DNA of 64,000 nt from Cylindrodendrum hubeiense (Eukaryota > Ascomycota > Sordariomycetes > Hypocreales > Nectriaceae): NCBI GenBank assembly GCA_014621425.1, contig JAANBB010000035.1, positions 62,001 through 126,000 on the forward strand, in the 5' to 3' direction. Within the stretch, counting starts at the first letter, position 1, and each line of letters opens with the position of its first letter. The notes beneath the pieces are model-generated. The model did no database searches. It worked only from the letters and a program-made list of their open reading frames with translations, and had not been told where the DNA came from. The position numbers and the translations under genes were made by a program. Of the stretch, positions 1 to 10,222 are shown piece by piece.

Positions 1-123
1 GGGGATGCCAAAGTAGAGAATTTGTCAGCTGCAATTGGAGCAATATATATATCATGAATGAGCAATCTCACTGTCTTGGAATCTTTCATTGATATCTATC
101 ATACACTTTTACAAAGTGCCATC

Positions 124-1218
124 ATGTCTTCGGGAAAGCCCCTTCTTGTCGTTCTCGGTGCAACCGGTACCCAAGGTGGGTCCGTGCTAGCACACTTCCT
201 GTCGTTGTCATCCTCCCCATACGCACTTCGTGGCGTTACTCGGTCTCCCACGTCGTCCAAAGCTGCTGCTTTAGCTGCTCGTGGGGTAGAGATGGTTGCT
301 GGAGATTTCGACGACCCCACGTCCCTCGATACTGCTTTCAAGGGAGCATCCGCTATATACAGCGTCACTGATTACTGGAACCCTATGGCGGATCCCTCGC
401 AGCACCAGAAAGCTGCTGCGGCCGGCCAGAGCATCGGACTCTTCATCGGCGAATACGAAACTCAGCAGAACAAAAACATCATTGACGCCCCAGCTGGAGT
501 TGATGGTCTCGAGAGATTCGTCTTCTCTAGCTTACCAGACACGAACAAGTTAAGCGGCGGGAAGTATACGCACATATTCCAATTTGATTCGAAAGGAAAA
601 GCAGAAGAATATGGCAGAGTGACTTATCCGAAGCTTTGGGAGAAGACGAGCGTGTTTTATGCTCCGTTCTATCTGGAAAACTACTTTGGCCCGCTTGGTG
701 CTCTATTTCGACCTAAATTGGTAAGCTCTCTCAACACTCGGCCTGACTTCTTCCCAGGATTTATGCTTGGTCTAGTGCTAATGAGATATCAGAATAAAAG
801 CACGGGTAGCCTTACACTTGCAATCGCAGAGCCCTTGGCCAGCACCCCTTTGCCATGGTTCACCGCTGCTGGTGATACCGGTGAACTTGTGCATGCTTTA
901 CTTCAAGTTGCGCCGGGGAAGAAGCTCATTGGTATCCGCGAACTGCTTAGTCCGCGTCGACTTGCCGAGCTTTTTGCAGAAGCACTGAAAAAAGATATCG
1001 AATTTGTCGATTCCAATCCAGGCCCTAACTCGGGTAACCCCGGCTTGTCAAAGGGTCTCCTCGATTTGGTAGGTTGGTGTGTTGAGTTTGGGTATGATGG
1101 TGCGAAGGTCGATAAGAACATCGTAACACCAGAGAATCTAGGAGTACCGGTGGCGCTGGGGTCGGTGAAAGAATGGTTTGAAAGGCAGGAGTGGGAGCAA
1201 GTCCTGCAATCAGATTAG
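124..1218 (+). CDS. NmrA-like NAD(P)-binding protein (first of two)
   Basis: Rossmann-fold protein of the NmrA/HSCARG-like atypical short-chain dehydrogenase family. Known members bind NAD(P) and act mainly as redox sensors or transcriptional co-regulators. The glycine-rich loop GATGTQGGSV sits near residues 12-21, followed by the family-typical SVTDYWNP stretch near residue 80. I start at the second ATG because an upstream in-frame ATG at 58 adds 22 residues ahead of the first beta strand. A likely intron lies at 721-792 (GTAAGC donor, GCTAAT branch, TCAG acceptor). It is 72 nt, in phase and free of stops, so the frame reads through it. Splicing gives 340 aa. A paralogue of similar length lies at 30963-32085. 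The family call is firm; the regulated pathway is unknown. Confidence 0.85.
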   Translation: MSSGKPLLVVLGATGTQGGSVLAHFLSLSSSPYALRGVTRSPTSSKAAALAARGVEMVAGDFDDPTSLDTAFKGASAIYSVTDYWNPMADPSQHQKAAAAGQSIGLFIGEYETQQNKNIIDAPAGVDGLERFVFSSLPDTNKLSGGKYTHIFQFDSKGKAEEYGRVTYPKLWEKTSVFYAPFYLENYFGPLGALFRPKLVSSLNTRPDFFPGFMLGLVLMRYQNKSTGSLTLAIAEPLASTPLPWFTAAGDTGELVHALLQVAPGKKLIGIRELLSPRRLAELFAEALKKDIEFVDSNPGPNSGNPGLSKGLLDLVGWCVEFGYDGAKVDKNIVTPENLGVPVALGSVKEWFERQEWEQVLQSD

Positions 1219-1915
1219 TACCATTCATATATAGGAGCGATCCGCAAGGTCAGGTTCAGGCTTGTGATTGGGATGGAATGGCTGTGTCATTTAGAAGCCT
1301 AGCTGTAAGGAAAGATTGAACCATTATATGATGGCCTTGAGGTTCCAGCCAAGCCTGTGTAACGTGTGCTTAATCAAACCCAACCACTTGCAGGTTGTTC
1401 AACAATTGTCAGTTAATCGTATGCTCGCAATGGGACCAGCTCTACTTCCTCAGCCCAGAGAATCAACCAATTTGTTTTATTGGTAGTGGAGCGAGGGATA
1501 CGGGACTGGCCCTCATCCGGCCCGGGCTGCGATGGACAAATCTGAAGCATTCTTTGCACAAGTATTTTCCGCAGCCAAGGGCTAAGCGGAGTAGCAAAAG
1601 TTGAAGACATGAGAGAGAAGGCGGGGAAGTAGTTAAGCGGTAGTCGTTCGGTTTAAGAGCTTTTTGAGGTGGCGATGAGGTAAGTACGCGTGAAGTTATT
1701 AGGAGTTGGGTGATGGCCACTGACAATCGCTTAAAGAGCCCCTTAACCCGAAGTATAAGTTGACCTATGATCTCATAGCCCAATAACATTCTTCAAATAG
1801 CCCTCAACTACATCATTGGGTTGCTATAGGATGATAAATGCAGTAGTAATCCGATGCTTTAGGCCGCACCAAACATCACTTGTAGCCTGGTGGGGAATTC
1901 GAGGTCTCATTGATT
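1219..1915. other. Intergenic, convergent genes
   Basis: Lies between the 3' ends of two convergent genes. It holds only short overlapping open frames on both strands, with no recognisable protein signature or splice structure. I see no gene here. Confidence 0.5.
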
Positions 1916-3286
1916 CTATTTCTTGGCTACTATCATTAAGTTCCTTGGTGAAATCTTATAATCAAATATTGCCACAACATCTACATTAGCCGCGTCTTGC
2001 TCAATGAGAAACCAGTACCGATCTATGGCGATCACACTCTCAACTATCTTGCAGCATAGGATGCTGAGTGTCCATAGGATGGCTACCTTCCCCTTGTAGC
2101 CTTCATACCGAGTTTCATATTCCAGCATCTCCGCTACTGAAATCTTTTCTTGTTCAACACCAAGACTTTGCATAGCTCGGGTCGCAAACTTTTCAAAGCT
2201 AACCTGATTCCCTTTCTGGGTGCCCCAGATGGGTCTGTCTTCTGAGTCAAACACTATACCCTTATCGAAAAATAGTTTCTCCAAAAGGGTCCGATAAAAG
2301 CGTCTCTTCGTGTAAATAGATTCATCTCCAGTCAAATCTGCTCTTTGCCAATTATTCGGCGCCTGACACCCAGTCATCAGCGCCGTGGGACTGAGGGACA
2401 CGTCCATCTTTCTCAGTCGGGCGCTGATGGGAAATCCATCCGGGCAAGTGACTGAATGGGGGACGATGTGGTTGTAGCAGCACCCAACCGCTCCGAGCGA
2501 CGTGATGCATGGCGCACTTGCAAAATATCGGATCATGTGCTCCGACAACTGTCCACAGGCATGAAGTCCAACTAGCATACACTTTTCTCCACGTGCCCAC
2601 TCTTCCATCTCGACTATGAGTGAGGCATCACCATCGATGTAGCGAACTAAGTGGCTGATCCTGTCCTCAGAAATGCCCAAGGAGGCGGCGAAAGCTTTGG
2701 AGCCAGCTATCTGGGACTTGCTGCCGTCAATGGCCAGAACTCGGAGGGACGGGAAGAGGTAAACCAGTGAATTGGAGAGGTACCCCTGTCCAGATCCCAT
2801 GTCGATGACGTGAGTGATATTGTTTGCTTGGCAAATGTTTCCGATGTATGCTGCAGCAGTTGAAACTTCAGCCACTTTCTTCGTATTCATCCGGGACTTG
2901 AGTATTTGTGGCAACTCGACTTTGGGACCTGGCCGCTGGTTTCGTGAAATCGAGAGAGATTTGAGTGTTTGCAGCCAATCTACCAAGGACGCCGGTCGGG
3001 TTTGTGTATACTGAAATTCTTCCCCATTTTCAATATCGGCTAGTGATGCTGAAACTTCATCCTCATCAATGCTTTGTATGAGGTCTTGTTGTGCCATGCG
3101 GTGATCGGGGAGTGAATCCCACCAGGTTGTCCATTCTTGAGGCAAGGCCTCCCAGGCATCGTGTATTATCGCATCATTGACATGAATACCTCCGCTAATC
3201 TGGCGAACCAGAGATGAATCAACGAAGTTAATAAGACTACCTGTATATTCTTCTAGGTTGTTAAATGAACTCGGCAGAAACGACAT
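1916..3286 (-). CDS. METTL25/RRNAD1-type SAM-dependent methyltransferase
   Basis: Single-exon protein of 456 aa. The SAM-binding motif VIDMGSGQGYLS lies near residue 160, followed by an acidic beta-2 end (VLAIDGS). VGLHACGQLSE and GAVGCCYNH are the HACG- and CCYN-type motifs of the METTL25/RRNAD1 family (Methyltransf_32). The N-terminal 140 residues are the helical pre-domain usual for this group. Fungal members are uncharacterised, so the substrate is not known. The Rossmann motif and the CCYN block are intact, which argues for a working enzyme. The gene converges on the NmrA-like gene at 124-1218. The family call is good and the function is inferred only at the level of methyl transfer. Confidence 0.8.
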   Translation of the reverse strand: MSFLPSSFNNLEEYTGSLINFVDSSLVRQISGGIHVNDAIIHDAWEALPQEWTTWWDSLPDHRMAQQDLIQSIDEDEVSASLADIENGEEFQYTQTRPASLVDWLQTLKSLSISRNQRPGPKVELPQILKSRMNTKKVAEVSTAAAYIGNICQANNITHVIDMGSGQGYLSNSLVYLFPSLRVLAIDGSKSQIAGSKAFAASLGISEDRISHLVRYIDGDASLIVEMEEWARGEKCMLVGLHACGQLSEHMIRYFASAPCITSLGAVGCCYNHIVPHSVTCPDGFPISARLRKMDVSLSPTALMTGCQAPNNWQRADLTGDESIYTKRRFYRTLLEKLFFDKGIVFDSEDRPIWGTQKGNQVSFEKFATRAMQSLGVEQEKISVAEMLEYETRYEGYKGKVAILWTLSILCCKIVESVIAIDRYWFLIEQDAANVDVVAIFDYKISPRNLMIVAKK

Positions 3287-3964
3287 GGTATGTATGAGCT
3301 GGTTTAGAATTATGTCTGTTTTTACCTTGCTCGCAAATTTTTGAGCATTTTACCCCACACCCGTTAGCGCCATAGCCTGCATGAATGCCTAGCTTCCTTC
3401 GAGTTAGTGGGGCAGATAAGTCAGCTACTGGCGAGAGCCTTCAGTGTTGATGACGCATATAGGATACTCAGTCCTGCCCATGGCCCCTCCTCTAATTCCG
3501 TGGGGAACTGGTAAAGATTCTTCATGGTCACGCGGCGCGTGTCTACAGTTACTTTTATCTACACATTTATAGGCCCAGGATATTACGCATACAACAGCTG
3601 TTCTGGGCGGATATGGTCAAGATCACGCAGTCGAGAGATAGCTAACGCTAGAGAGGCTTATAGTTCAATAATGATGACATATTGGGACGGGATAAATTCC
3701 TATAGTCCATGATAAACTGATTTTTAAATAATTATTTTAGTGGTACTTGGTGAGTTCATTACTTACGTAGCTGTCGCAAATTTACGTAGAACTCAGTGTT
3801 TGTTGGATGGTATAGGGTATGGGCAAAACGAGATGATGTGCCAAGACACGCAAACAAGGCTAGTCATAGATGAGACAGCGGGGTTATATGTTTAGGCAGC
3901 CGAAGACGTTAATTGAGGGGCAATGTCTTGGCTGATACCCCAGCGTCAGCTCACAGGCCGATAA
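3287..3964. other. Intergenic
   Basis: Region upstream of the methyltransferase and of the membrane-protein gene. A short open frame near 3524-3712 shows no coding signature. The missing 5' exon of the membrane-protein gene may lie here, but I could not place it. Confidence 0.4.
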
Positions 3965-5359
3965 ATCAAGAACTTTAAAACCACGCATAATACACTTGTC
4001 AAAGGAGCGGTTGTCGCTGTGCTATTACTTGTCCCCATTCCTGTGGATCGTTGCACATCCCTCGTATTCCTCCCAAAAGGCAATTCGGTGCCTGCTGACA
4101 AGATGCAGTATACCTCCAGCGCATTTTCAAGGGCACAAGCCAAACTCGGGGGTCCGATTCCAGTCTCCGGGTTTGTCTTCCTAACTAGCACATGGTGGAG
4201 ATTTGCGGTGATCATGAGGCTGTTCGTCCAATTTGAACTTGCCATAATCATGTTACTGCGAAGGAACCCACCATTGATGCTCTTCTGGGGGTTATTGGAG
4301 CTCGGGCTGGCACTTCGACGGCGGCTCTTTGATAAGTACCCCCAGCGATGCGGCGACCACCCAGGCATTGAAGAAACCCTCCAGAGCGACTTTCTCAGCT
4401 TCCAAATGGTGCTTGTGAGTGCGATAATACTGCCTTTGCTGGTAACTGCTTTAATTCTGACAATTATGGCGATAAGTCTGCTTCATTGTGGCTCTTAGCT
4501 AGATGGGGTCCTAAGGCGCCCTGGTCTGCATTTTGGCAACTCTATTTTCTCCACGGAGACATGTCAGCTATCGAGAATAATTACATCGAAGCCTGGCACC
4601 AGAGTTTCAAAGGCGGCCCTCCTGAGAACGAGGATACTTGGTCCCTCGTCATGTTTCTGGACCATTCTGATAAGATGGAAATACCTTGCATGAGGGATAC
4701 GAATGACAGAGAGTTGATAGAAAATATATCCAGGTTCTACTATCTAAACCGAGCCAAAAGGGGTATATTTGCAGCTCTAGGTTTCAAGACTCTAGCCTTT
4801 ATCGAGATAGTCGAGGTAGGCAGTGCGACAGCGATCCCTTTGGGCACTATTCAGACTGAGATTTCTGCAGCTTCAAGGAAATGCCGCAGTGGGAGCACGA
4901 GATTCAATCCTCGATCTCGGACGCTACAAGGGCAACCGGACCATCTATTTTCTAAGGAATCCGGCCCTACTTGAAGGGGACCAAAGGGTTAGAGATCTAG
5001 TGACTAAAGGAGTGTTGACAGATCTCGGGACCGAAAAGACGGCGGCAATTAACCTTATATCTACGTGGGACACAGAAGTTGCCAGCCTCGTTGTAGCTGC
5101 TCCAATGGTTTTGAGCATCATTTTTGCTGTCATCTGGCCAGTAGTCGCCGTTCAGGCTTACGGGTCTGAGGTTCAAACCAGCGTCCAAACTGGATTTACA
5201 ATTGCGAGTTATGTTGTGACATCAGGTGAGTTCATTCCAAGACGAACTGGACACGAGCTGGGAGGATACTTGTGTATGGATAGAATCTGATGAAACTTCA
5301 CAGGAACTCTGTTGATTGCCTTGGTTGCATTCCTCAGCACTGTATATGTTGATACGTGA
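3965..5359 (+). CDS. Fungal multi-pass membrane protein, 5' end not resolved
   Basis: Four coding blocks join in one frame: from about 3965 to 4414, 4477-4815, 4871-5225 and 5304-5359. The introns are 4415-4476 (GTGAGT, CTGAC branch), 4816-4870 and 5226-5303 (GTGAGT...CACAG). Hydrophobic helices occur near 4000-4060, 4180-4260 and 4390-4410. The last two blocks contain a long helix (VVAAPMVLSIIFAVIWPVVAV) and a C-terminal one. The layout, with a DTEVASL turn just before the penultimate helix, is typical of a fungal-specific integral membrane family of unknown function. No start ATG was found in the first block: a TAA at 3962 precedes it, and the first in-frame internal ATG is at 4103. The gene is therefore either missing a 5' exon or truncated. 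The frame stays open for 72 codons beyond the TGA at 5357. Confidence 0.6.
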
Positions 5360-5967
5360 GGTCACATTGACAAACGCCGTGCTGTGCCACGGAGAGTGAA
5401 CTTTCCCTTCGATATTGAAGCGGGGTTAAGTAAGGGCATTGGGATACTGGATGTGATGAAGGGGAGTCTTCTAGAGGTAGAGTGCGCAGGACCATCACTC
5501 AGCACGGAGATTTTGAAGCCAGTCAGATTAGAAGTTAAGAGCCGGCAGATAGCATTCAATGGAGTTCTGCGTTGATTATAATATTGCCGCTCGACCATCA
5601 TGAACAACCCCACCAATTGTCTTCGTTGCTTGTACGCCATTGGCATTGTGAGTGCATAGGATGTGAAAGGAAAAATTCATGTTTCAAGGCTTCTGTATCT
5701 CTCTCTATTATTCTCAGCCACAAAGATGGATGGCATGGATTAAAACGCGCAAGGGGGGGTGATGAAACGATGGAGGTGAAATAATGTGAGGTGAAAATAG
5801 TGTAAGTTAAATTTGAGTTAATGAAGGAAAGTAATCCGCTTGTCTAACTGATGCAGAGGTCTATATAAATGCAAAATATCCGATATAAGGAATGTCTAAA
5901 CCCGAAACTCCGCCGACCATGCGTGTAAAACAAGTAATTGAATCAAGCCCAACGCTTAGTTGCCGCT
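5360..5967. other. In-frame extension and intergenic
   Basis: The first 216 bases stay in the frame of the membrane-protein gene after its TGA and encode a soluble-looking stretch ending at 5575. The rest is AT-rich 3' sequence shared with the secreted-repeat gene on the other strand. No separate gene is seen. Confidence 0.35.
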
Positions 5968-6240
5968 TTACTTAGAGTGCGGCTTGCCGTCATCAAAAGG
6001 AGTACCCTCGCCCTCGTACTTTCCAGGGGCCCAAGAGCCGTCATCGTTGCGCTTGGCCTTCTCNCCATGGTANTTTCCATCATCAAANGGAGTNCCCTCN
6101 CCCTCGTACTTTCCAGGGGCCCAAGAGCCGTCGTCGTTGCGCTTGGCCTTGCCGGCAGGGTATTTTCCATCGTGCCACTTTCCGTCATCGAAACCAGTCT
6201 CTCCACCCTCATATTTGCCTGGGGCCCAGGAGCCATCGTC
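5968..6240 (-). repeat. Coding tandem repeat, about 90-bp unit, three copies
   Basis: Three copies of a unit of about 90 bp inside the secreted precursor (the copy nearest the signal peptide is about 105 bp). On the + strand each copy contains the run CCAGGGGCCCAAGAGCC or a close variant. The N bases lie at positions in the middle copy where a collapsed assembly would be ambiguous. The true copy number may exceed three. Confidence 0.8.
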
Positions 6241-6309
6241 GGCAGCCTTAGGCGTGGGTAGTGCCAGAGCCGTCACGGCAAAGGCGAGAAGAGTGTAAGA
6301 GTAACGCAT
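5968..6309 (-). CDS. Secreted Kex2-processed repeat peptide precursor (KEP-like)
   Basis: Precursor of 113 aa with a hydrophobic signal peptide (residues 1 to about 17). Three tandem repeats follow at about residues 23-57, 58-87 and 88-113. Each has the cores DGSWAPGKYE and FDDG, and the first two end in AKR, a dibasic Kex2 site. Signal peptide, repeats and KR spacers define fungal Kex2-processed repeat proteins, which include pheromone precursors, repellents and dikaritin-type RiPP precursors. The repeat has Trp and Tyr but no Cys and does not match the alpha-pheromone pattern I know. No UstYa-like or tyrosinase gene is visible in the window, so a RiPP role is not supported here. Five N bases fall only in the middle copy (6064, 6073, 6088, 6094, 6100), which suggests a collapsed or polymorphic repeat. 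Confidence 0.75.
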   Translation of the reverse strand: MRYSYTLLAFAVTALALPTPKAADDGSWAPGKYEGGETGFDDGKWHDGKYPAGKAKRNDDGSWAPGKYEXEXTXFDDGXYHXEKAKRNDDGSWAPGKYEGEGTPFDDGKPHSK

Positions 6310-7611
6310 TATGATGGTTGGATGAATGAGTAGGAAATAAGAGAATAGAAAATGAGAGAGTGTTGAACGAGTTGAATGTTGCAGCTAGGATGTCACTCTT
6401 GATTGTGAAGAAAGAGGTGTTGATTGAGAGTGTTGATAAGAAAGTGTAGAGCGAATGGAGATGTTGTTGTTGTTGTTGTTGTTGATTGTGATTGTGATGA
6501 TGAGAATAGACTTGATTGTAGAGCTGGTTGGCGTATTATATACTTGAACTCCAAGCAAAGGGCGACAGTGTCGTCGGACTCGGACTCGAGGTCAAGCCTC
6601 CATCTAGCCCGATGGCGATGGCGCAGCTTGCAGACTCGGGATCATACTACCAACGCTCGTAATCATCGCCATCCTTCGTCGACGTCGGCGACTCGAAAAA
6701 CATAGGACGGGCCTCCCGAATGCATCTTGCGCCGCCATGGCTACTATTTTCGGGACCGCCCTGTCAGCGGCCAAGTCAACGTCTTCGATGTTTAAGGCTA
6801 GTCAGCTGTGCTCTAAGTCCTCGCACTGCATGCGGGTAGCCTAGACGGGCAAGCTTGTGGGCAAGCTTGGGGGCATATCAGCGCTAGCAGCAGTGCCAAA
6901 TCCCAAGCGCAATGGTTAATTCTATGTCGGGGGCGGCTGTGCTGCATCCTTACAAGGAAGTGCTGACGGTGCCACCACCGACTTACTTACTTTACCTCCA
7001 GCCCAGAAATGGCGACAAATGGACCCCGCCTCCCCGAGATGCCCGCTTTTAGCCACACTGCGCCGTGATTGGCTTCGGTCTTTAGGAATTACTGCGTGCT
7101 CTTGTCCGAGAGATTTCGCCTCGTCTGACTGTACGGGGAGCAGGCGAGGCGGTTTTCTCGTATTAACCCTAACACCACCACCGCTTTTGAGGAATGGGCC
7201 CGAGAATCCCGTGACTTCTGTCGCCTTTGGGGTCGGCGAGCTGCACAGCCCAGTAAAACAACGTTGCGAGCAGAATAGAATTTACAAGTAGCAGTGGTTG
7301 TGGCGGTGAATTCGGGAGGATGGCTTTACTGCCGTAGTCCACCGCTTCTATTATGAGGTGTCGTGACACCGACTCCGCCTCGTCGCGCAACTAGCCTGAG
7401 TGCTGGAGCAAAATGCGCATCCTCCCGCCTCTCCGATACCGCCCGTTCGCCACTTTAGCTAGCAACAACACAACACACTACATCCTTCTGCGATCCAAAA
7501 CATAGCTTTCACCAAGTACTTTACATTGCGACATGGATTAGACATCTTAGTATCAGATCACAAGTCTCATGTCCCAGATAATAGTCCGTTCATAGACTTT
7601 GGTGTGCGAAT
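6310..7611. other. Intergenic between divergent genes, with microsatellite
   Basis: Shared upstream region of the secreted-repeat gene (-) and the HET gene (+). It contains a (GTT)n microsatellite at 6462-6484, probably in the 5' UTR of the repeat-peptide gene. Open frames at 6424-6705 and 7019-7390 are low-complexity or arginine-rich and look non-coding. No other gene is seen. Confidence 0.5.
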
Positions 7612-9663
7612 ATGTCATTATGCGCTCATTGTATCCAGGTAGATCTCCCTACCGCTTTCCAGAAAGACGTGGGCGACAGACAGGAACGATCGCTGGACTC
7701 TGTCATAGAAGGGTCTCGCACTTGTGATTTCTGTTCCGCCATCCTTAACGTTCTTCATTTCCAGGGTGCTTTATTGCCTGGCACTGATACTTCGGAAATC
7801 ACATTCAAGCTGGCAACTCGCGGATATGCCGAGGCGTTATCTCAGCAAAATGGAGAACCTATCCCTCCTGAAGGAATCGCTCGATATGGCTCTGTCATCG
7901 CGCCCGTCAACAGACTTGGCTTCTTTTTAACACGCGGCAACGAGATGCCCGTGCTCCTAGATGTGGGAATCCAAGTTAAGGCACCAAATCCCAAGGTTAT
8001 CTCTAAATCAACCTTAGGACTTGGTCGCGTGATAGGCCCAGAAATCGATTACGATTTCATGTCGGCTTGGTTGAAGAGGTGTAGTGAGCACCACGGCCCT
8101 GTTTGCACACCTACAAAATACGATTCGGGCGCGACATCACTCGTTCTCAGAGCCATCGATGTCGAACGTGCTTGTGTGGTGGAGCTGACTGATGGCTCCA
8201 ATTATGCAGCTCTGAGTTACGTTTGGGGAGGAGTAAATCAGCTGCGGCTCCTCGAAAATAATGCTGAGTCATTAAAAAAGACTGGAGGGTTGCGCCAGCA
8301 CATGTCTGAAATCCCCAAGACTATTGCAGACGCGATGGAGTTGACCAAGCGTCTGAAGCTACAATATCTTTGGGTCGATTCATTGTGTATCATACAGGAC
8401 AACCCTGTAGACCTCAAGCAGCAGATCCCAAACATGCATCTCGTCTACGGCTGTGCTTTCGTCACAATAGTCGCGGCATCTGGCAATGATGCCGCTGCAG
8501 GCCTACCCGGTGCAGTTGGCGCATCGAGGGAGGTGTGCTCGCTAAACCAAGTTATTCAAGGAGTTCCAATCCTGGCAGGGTTGCCATTCTTCCCCCCTAG
8601 CGTTCATAAGTCCGTATGGGAAACCCGAGGATGGACATTTCAGGAGAAGATTCTTTCAAAACGGCTTCTCGTTTTCACTGAGCATCAAGTTTTCTACCAC
8701 TGCAACTCGGCAACTTGGTGCGAAGATGGAATATGGGAAAATGAGGACCCTTACATCCAGCTGAATATGGGACTGCAATTATACACACCCTATCATCAAA
8801 ACACCACTCTACCCTCGATAAATTTGAAGGGTCTCAATAAGTTGTTCCGTCTTGTTTCAAGCTATCATGCTCGTCGCCTCACCAAGGAAAGCGATGCAAT
8901 GAATGCATTTTCGGGTGCTCTTTCAACCTTTGGGCAGGAGATGAACACGAAGTTCATATGGGGTCTCCCACAGGCTTTCCTCAATCAAGCAATACAATGG
9001 AGGACTGAAATTCACGACCCGAATTCACGGAGACCCGGGTTTCCCAGTTGGTCTTGGCTTGGCTGGAAAGATAGCATCTTGCCTGGGGATCTTACTTGGC
9101 CAGGTCTCCAGGATAATCACGTTTCTACAATATCAAACGTCTCCTGGTATCAACTCAAGCCTACTGGACTTGTCGAGAAGCTCGAAACTACCTACAAAAC
9201 GGATCTTGATAAACCTCTCAACATCACCGATATTGATACCAAGTTTCACTCACTTCCATTCACAGACCAGCTTCTATTCTTTTACGCGGAGACGGCTCAT
9301 TTTTCCGTTGATAAAACTTCCTGTAACGGTTACACTGGATCCGACTTTCAAAAGTTTGGTTCCGGAAGCTATGAGTTCGGCCCTCGTCAGAACGATGAAT
9401 CAATTAAAGGTATTGGGCGCATGTCCTTGAACAAAAGCTGGGTCGAGTCACTTGGGAATACAATTGATTTTGAGTTCATCTTCCTTGGAAATTCATCGTT
9501 CAAGTCTCTCTACGACCCTGATACAATTCAAGACTCGCTAGACTTGATGGCAGTAGAGACCAGAGACGGGATCTCTTATCGGTTGCAAATCCCAACCACT
9601 CGGGTCGGTCTTTGGGTGTACCCTCAAATACAAAAACAGTCTCGGCTTGTCGTTCTTGGGTGA
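7612..9663 (+). CDS. HET-domain protein (heterokaryon incompatibility)
   Basis: Single-exon protein of 683 aa. The HET core spans about residues 200-350: YAALSYVWGG (motif 1), YLWVDSLCIIQD (motif 2) and WETRGWTFQEKILSKR (motif 3), all intact. A cysteine-containing N-terminus (CAHC and CDFC) precedes it, as in many HET proteins. The C-terminal half has the FPSWSWLGW stretch common in this family. HET domains act in non-self recognition and can trigger programmed cell death after heterokaryon fusion; many copies per genome have no known partner. The gene sits beside an SNF2 ATPase and a NACHT protein. The family call is firm; a role in incompatibility at this locus is inference. Confidence 0.92.
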   Translation: MSLCAHCIQVDLPTAFQKDVGDRQERSLDSVIEGSRTCDFCSAILNVLHFQGALLPGTDTSEITFKLATRGYAEALSQQNGEPIPPEGIARYGSVIAPVNRLGFFLTRGNEMPVLLDVGIQVKAPNPKVISKSTLGLGRVIGPEIDYDFMSAWLKRCSEHHGPVCTPTKYDSGATSLVLRAIDVERACVVELTDGSNYAALSYVWGGVNQLRLLENNAESLKKTGGLRQHMSEIPKTIADAMELTKRLKLQYLWVDSLCIIQDNPVDLKQQIPNMHLVYGCAFVTIVAASGNDAAAGLPGAVGASREVCSLNQVIQGVPILAGLPFFPPSVHKSVWETRGWTFQEKILSKRLLVFTEHQVFYHCNSATWCEDGIWENEDPYIQLNMGLQLYTPYHQNTTLPSINLKGLNKLFRLVSSYHARRLTKESDAMNAFSGALSTFGQEMNTKFIWGLPQAFLNQAIQWRTEIHDPNSRRPGFPSWSWLGWKDSILPGDLTWPGLQDNHVSTISNVSWYQLKPTGLVEKLETTYKTDLDKPLNITDIDTKFHSLPFTDQLLFFYAETAHFSVDKTSCNGYTGSDFQKFGSGSYEFGPRQNDESIKGIGRMSLNKSWVESLGNTIDFEFIFLGNSSFKSLYDPDTIQDSLDLMAVETRDGISYRLQIPTTRVGLWVYPQIQKQSRLVVLG

Positions 9664-10222
9664 ACTTTTCTGATAGTTTAAACCCCACCCTTCTTGTCCG
9701 GCTTTAGATTCACGTTGATCGGCTTTTATCATCTACTTTCTTTTGTCAATATACTTTTTCTTTTGTTTACTCTGGGGACCTTTGGGCAGTATGCTGTGCG
9801 TCAAGTCGAGTTTCGGGTGGGTGAATTTATTCAGCACTACCCGACTTTAGCTAAAGAGTTATGTTAGATTGACAGCTCGTGTGGTGGAATAATGGCCAGA
9901 CATAATTCCCCACTATACTCCATACTAATATCCTGACTCTAACTTGTCAGCATCTGCTTTGCCTATGCGCTATTGTATCCGCATCCTCGCCCCGCCCCCG
10001 TGTATGCGGGTTTCTGGGTTCCTCAGTACCAGATAAAGGCTCAGTATAATGTGATAAACGACGAACGATAATATTTTAATAATGAGCAACAAAGCTGGAC
10101 ATAAAATATCAGGCTTATGTATAATGCCTGATGTATCCTGTCAAGAAAATCCATGTTAACTGCGAGGCCACGGCTCATCCAACTAAATTCAAATAACGTA
10201 AAATACAGTCATTCATAGACCA
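9664..10222. other. Intergenic, convergent genes
   Basis: AT-rich 3' flanks of the HET gene (+) and the SNF2 gene (-). No open frame with a protein signature. Confidence 0.5.

Noticed and set aside
5968..6309. Dikaritin-type RiPP cluster
   Set aside because: The precursor architecture fits, but no UstYa-like, tyrosinase or peptidase partner gene is visible nearby.
6424..6705. Small plus-strand protein with a valine run
   Set aside because: The valine run comes from a GTT microsatellite and the rest is arginine/serine-rich; more likely 5' UTR of the opposite-strand gene.
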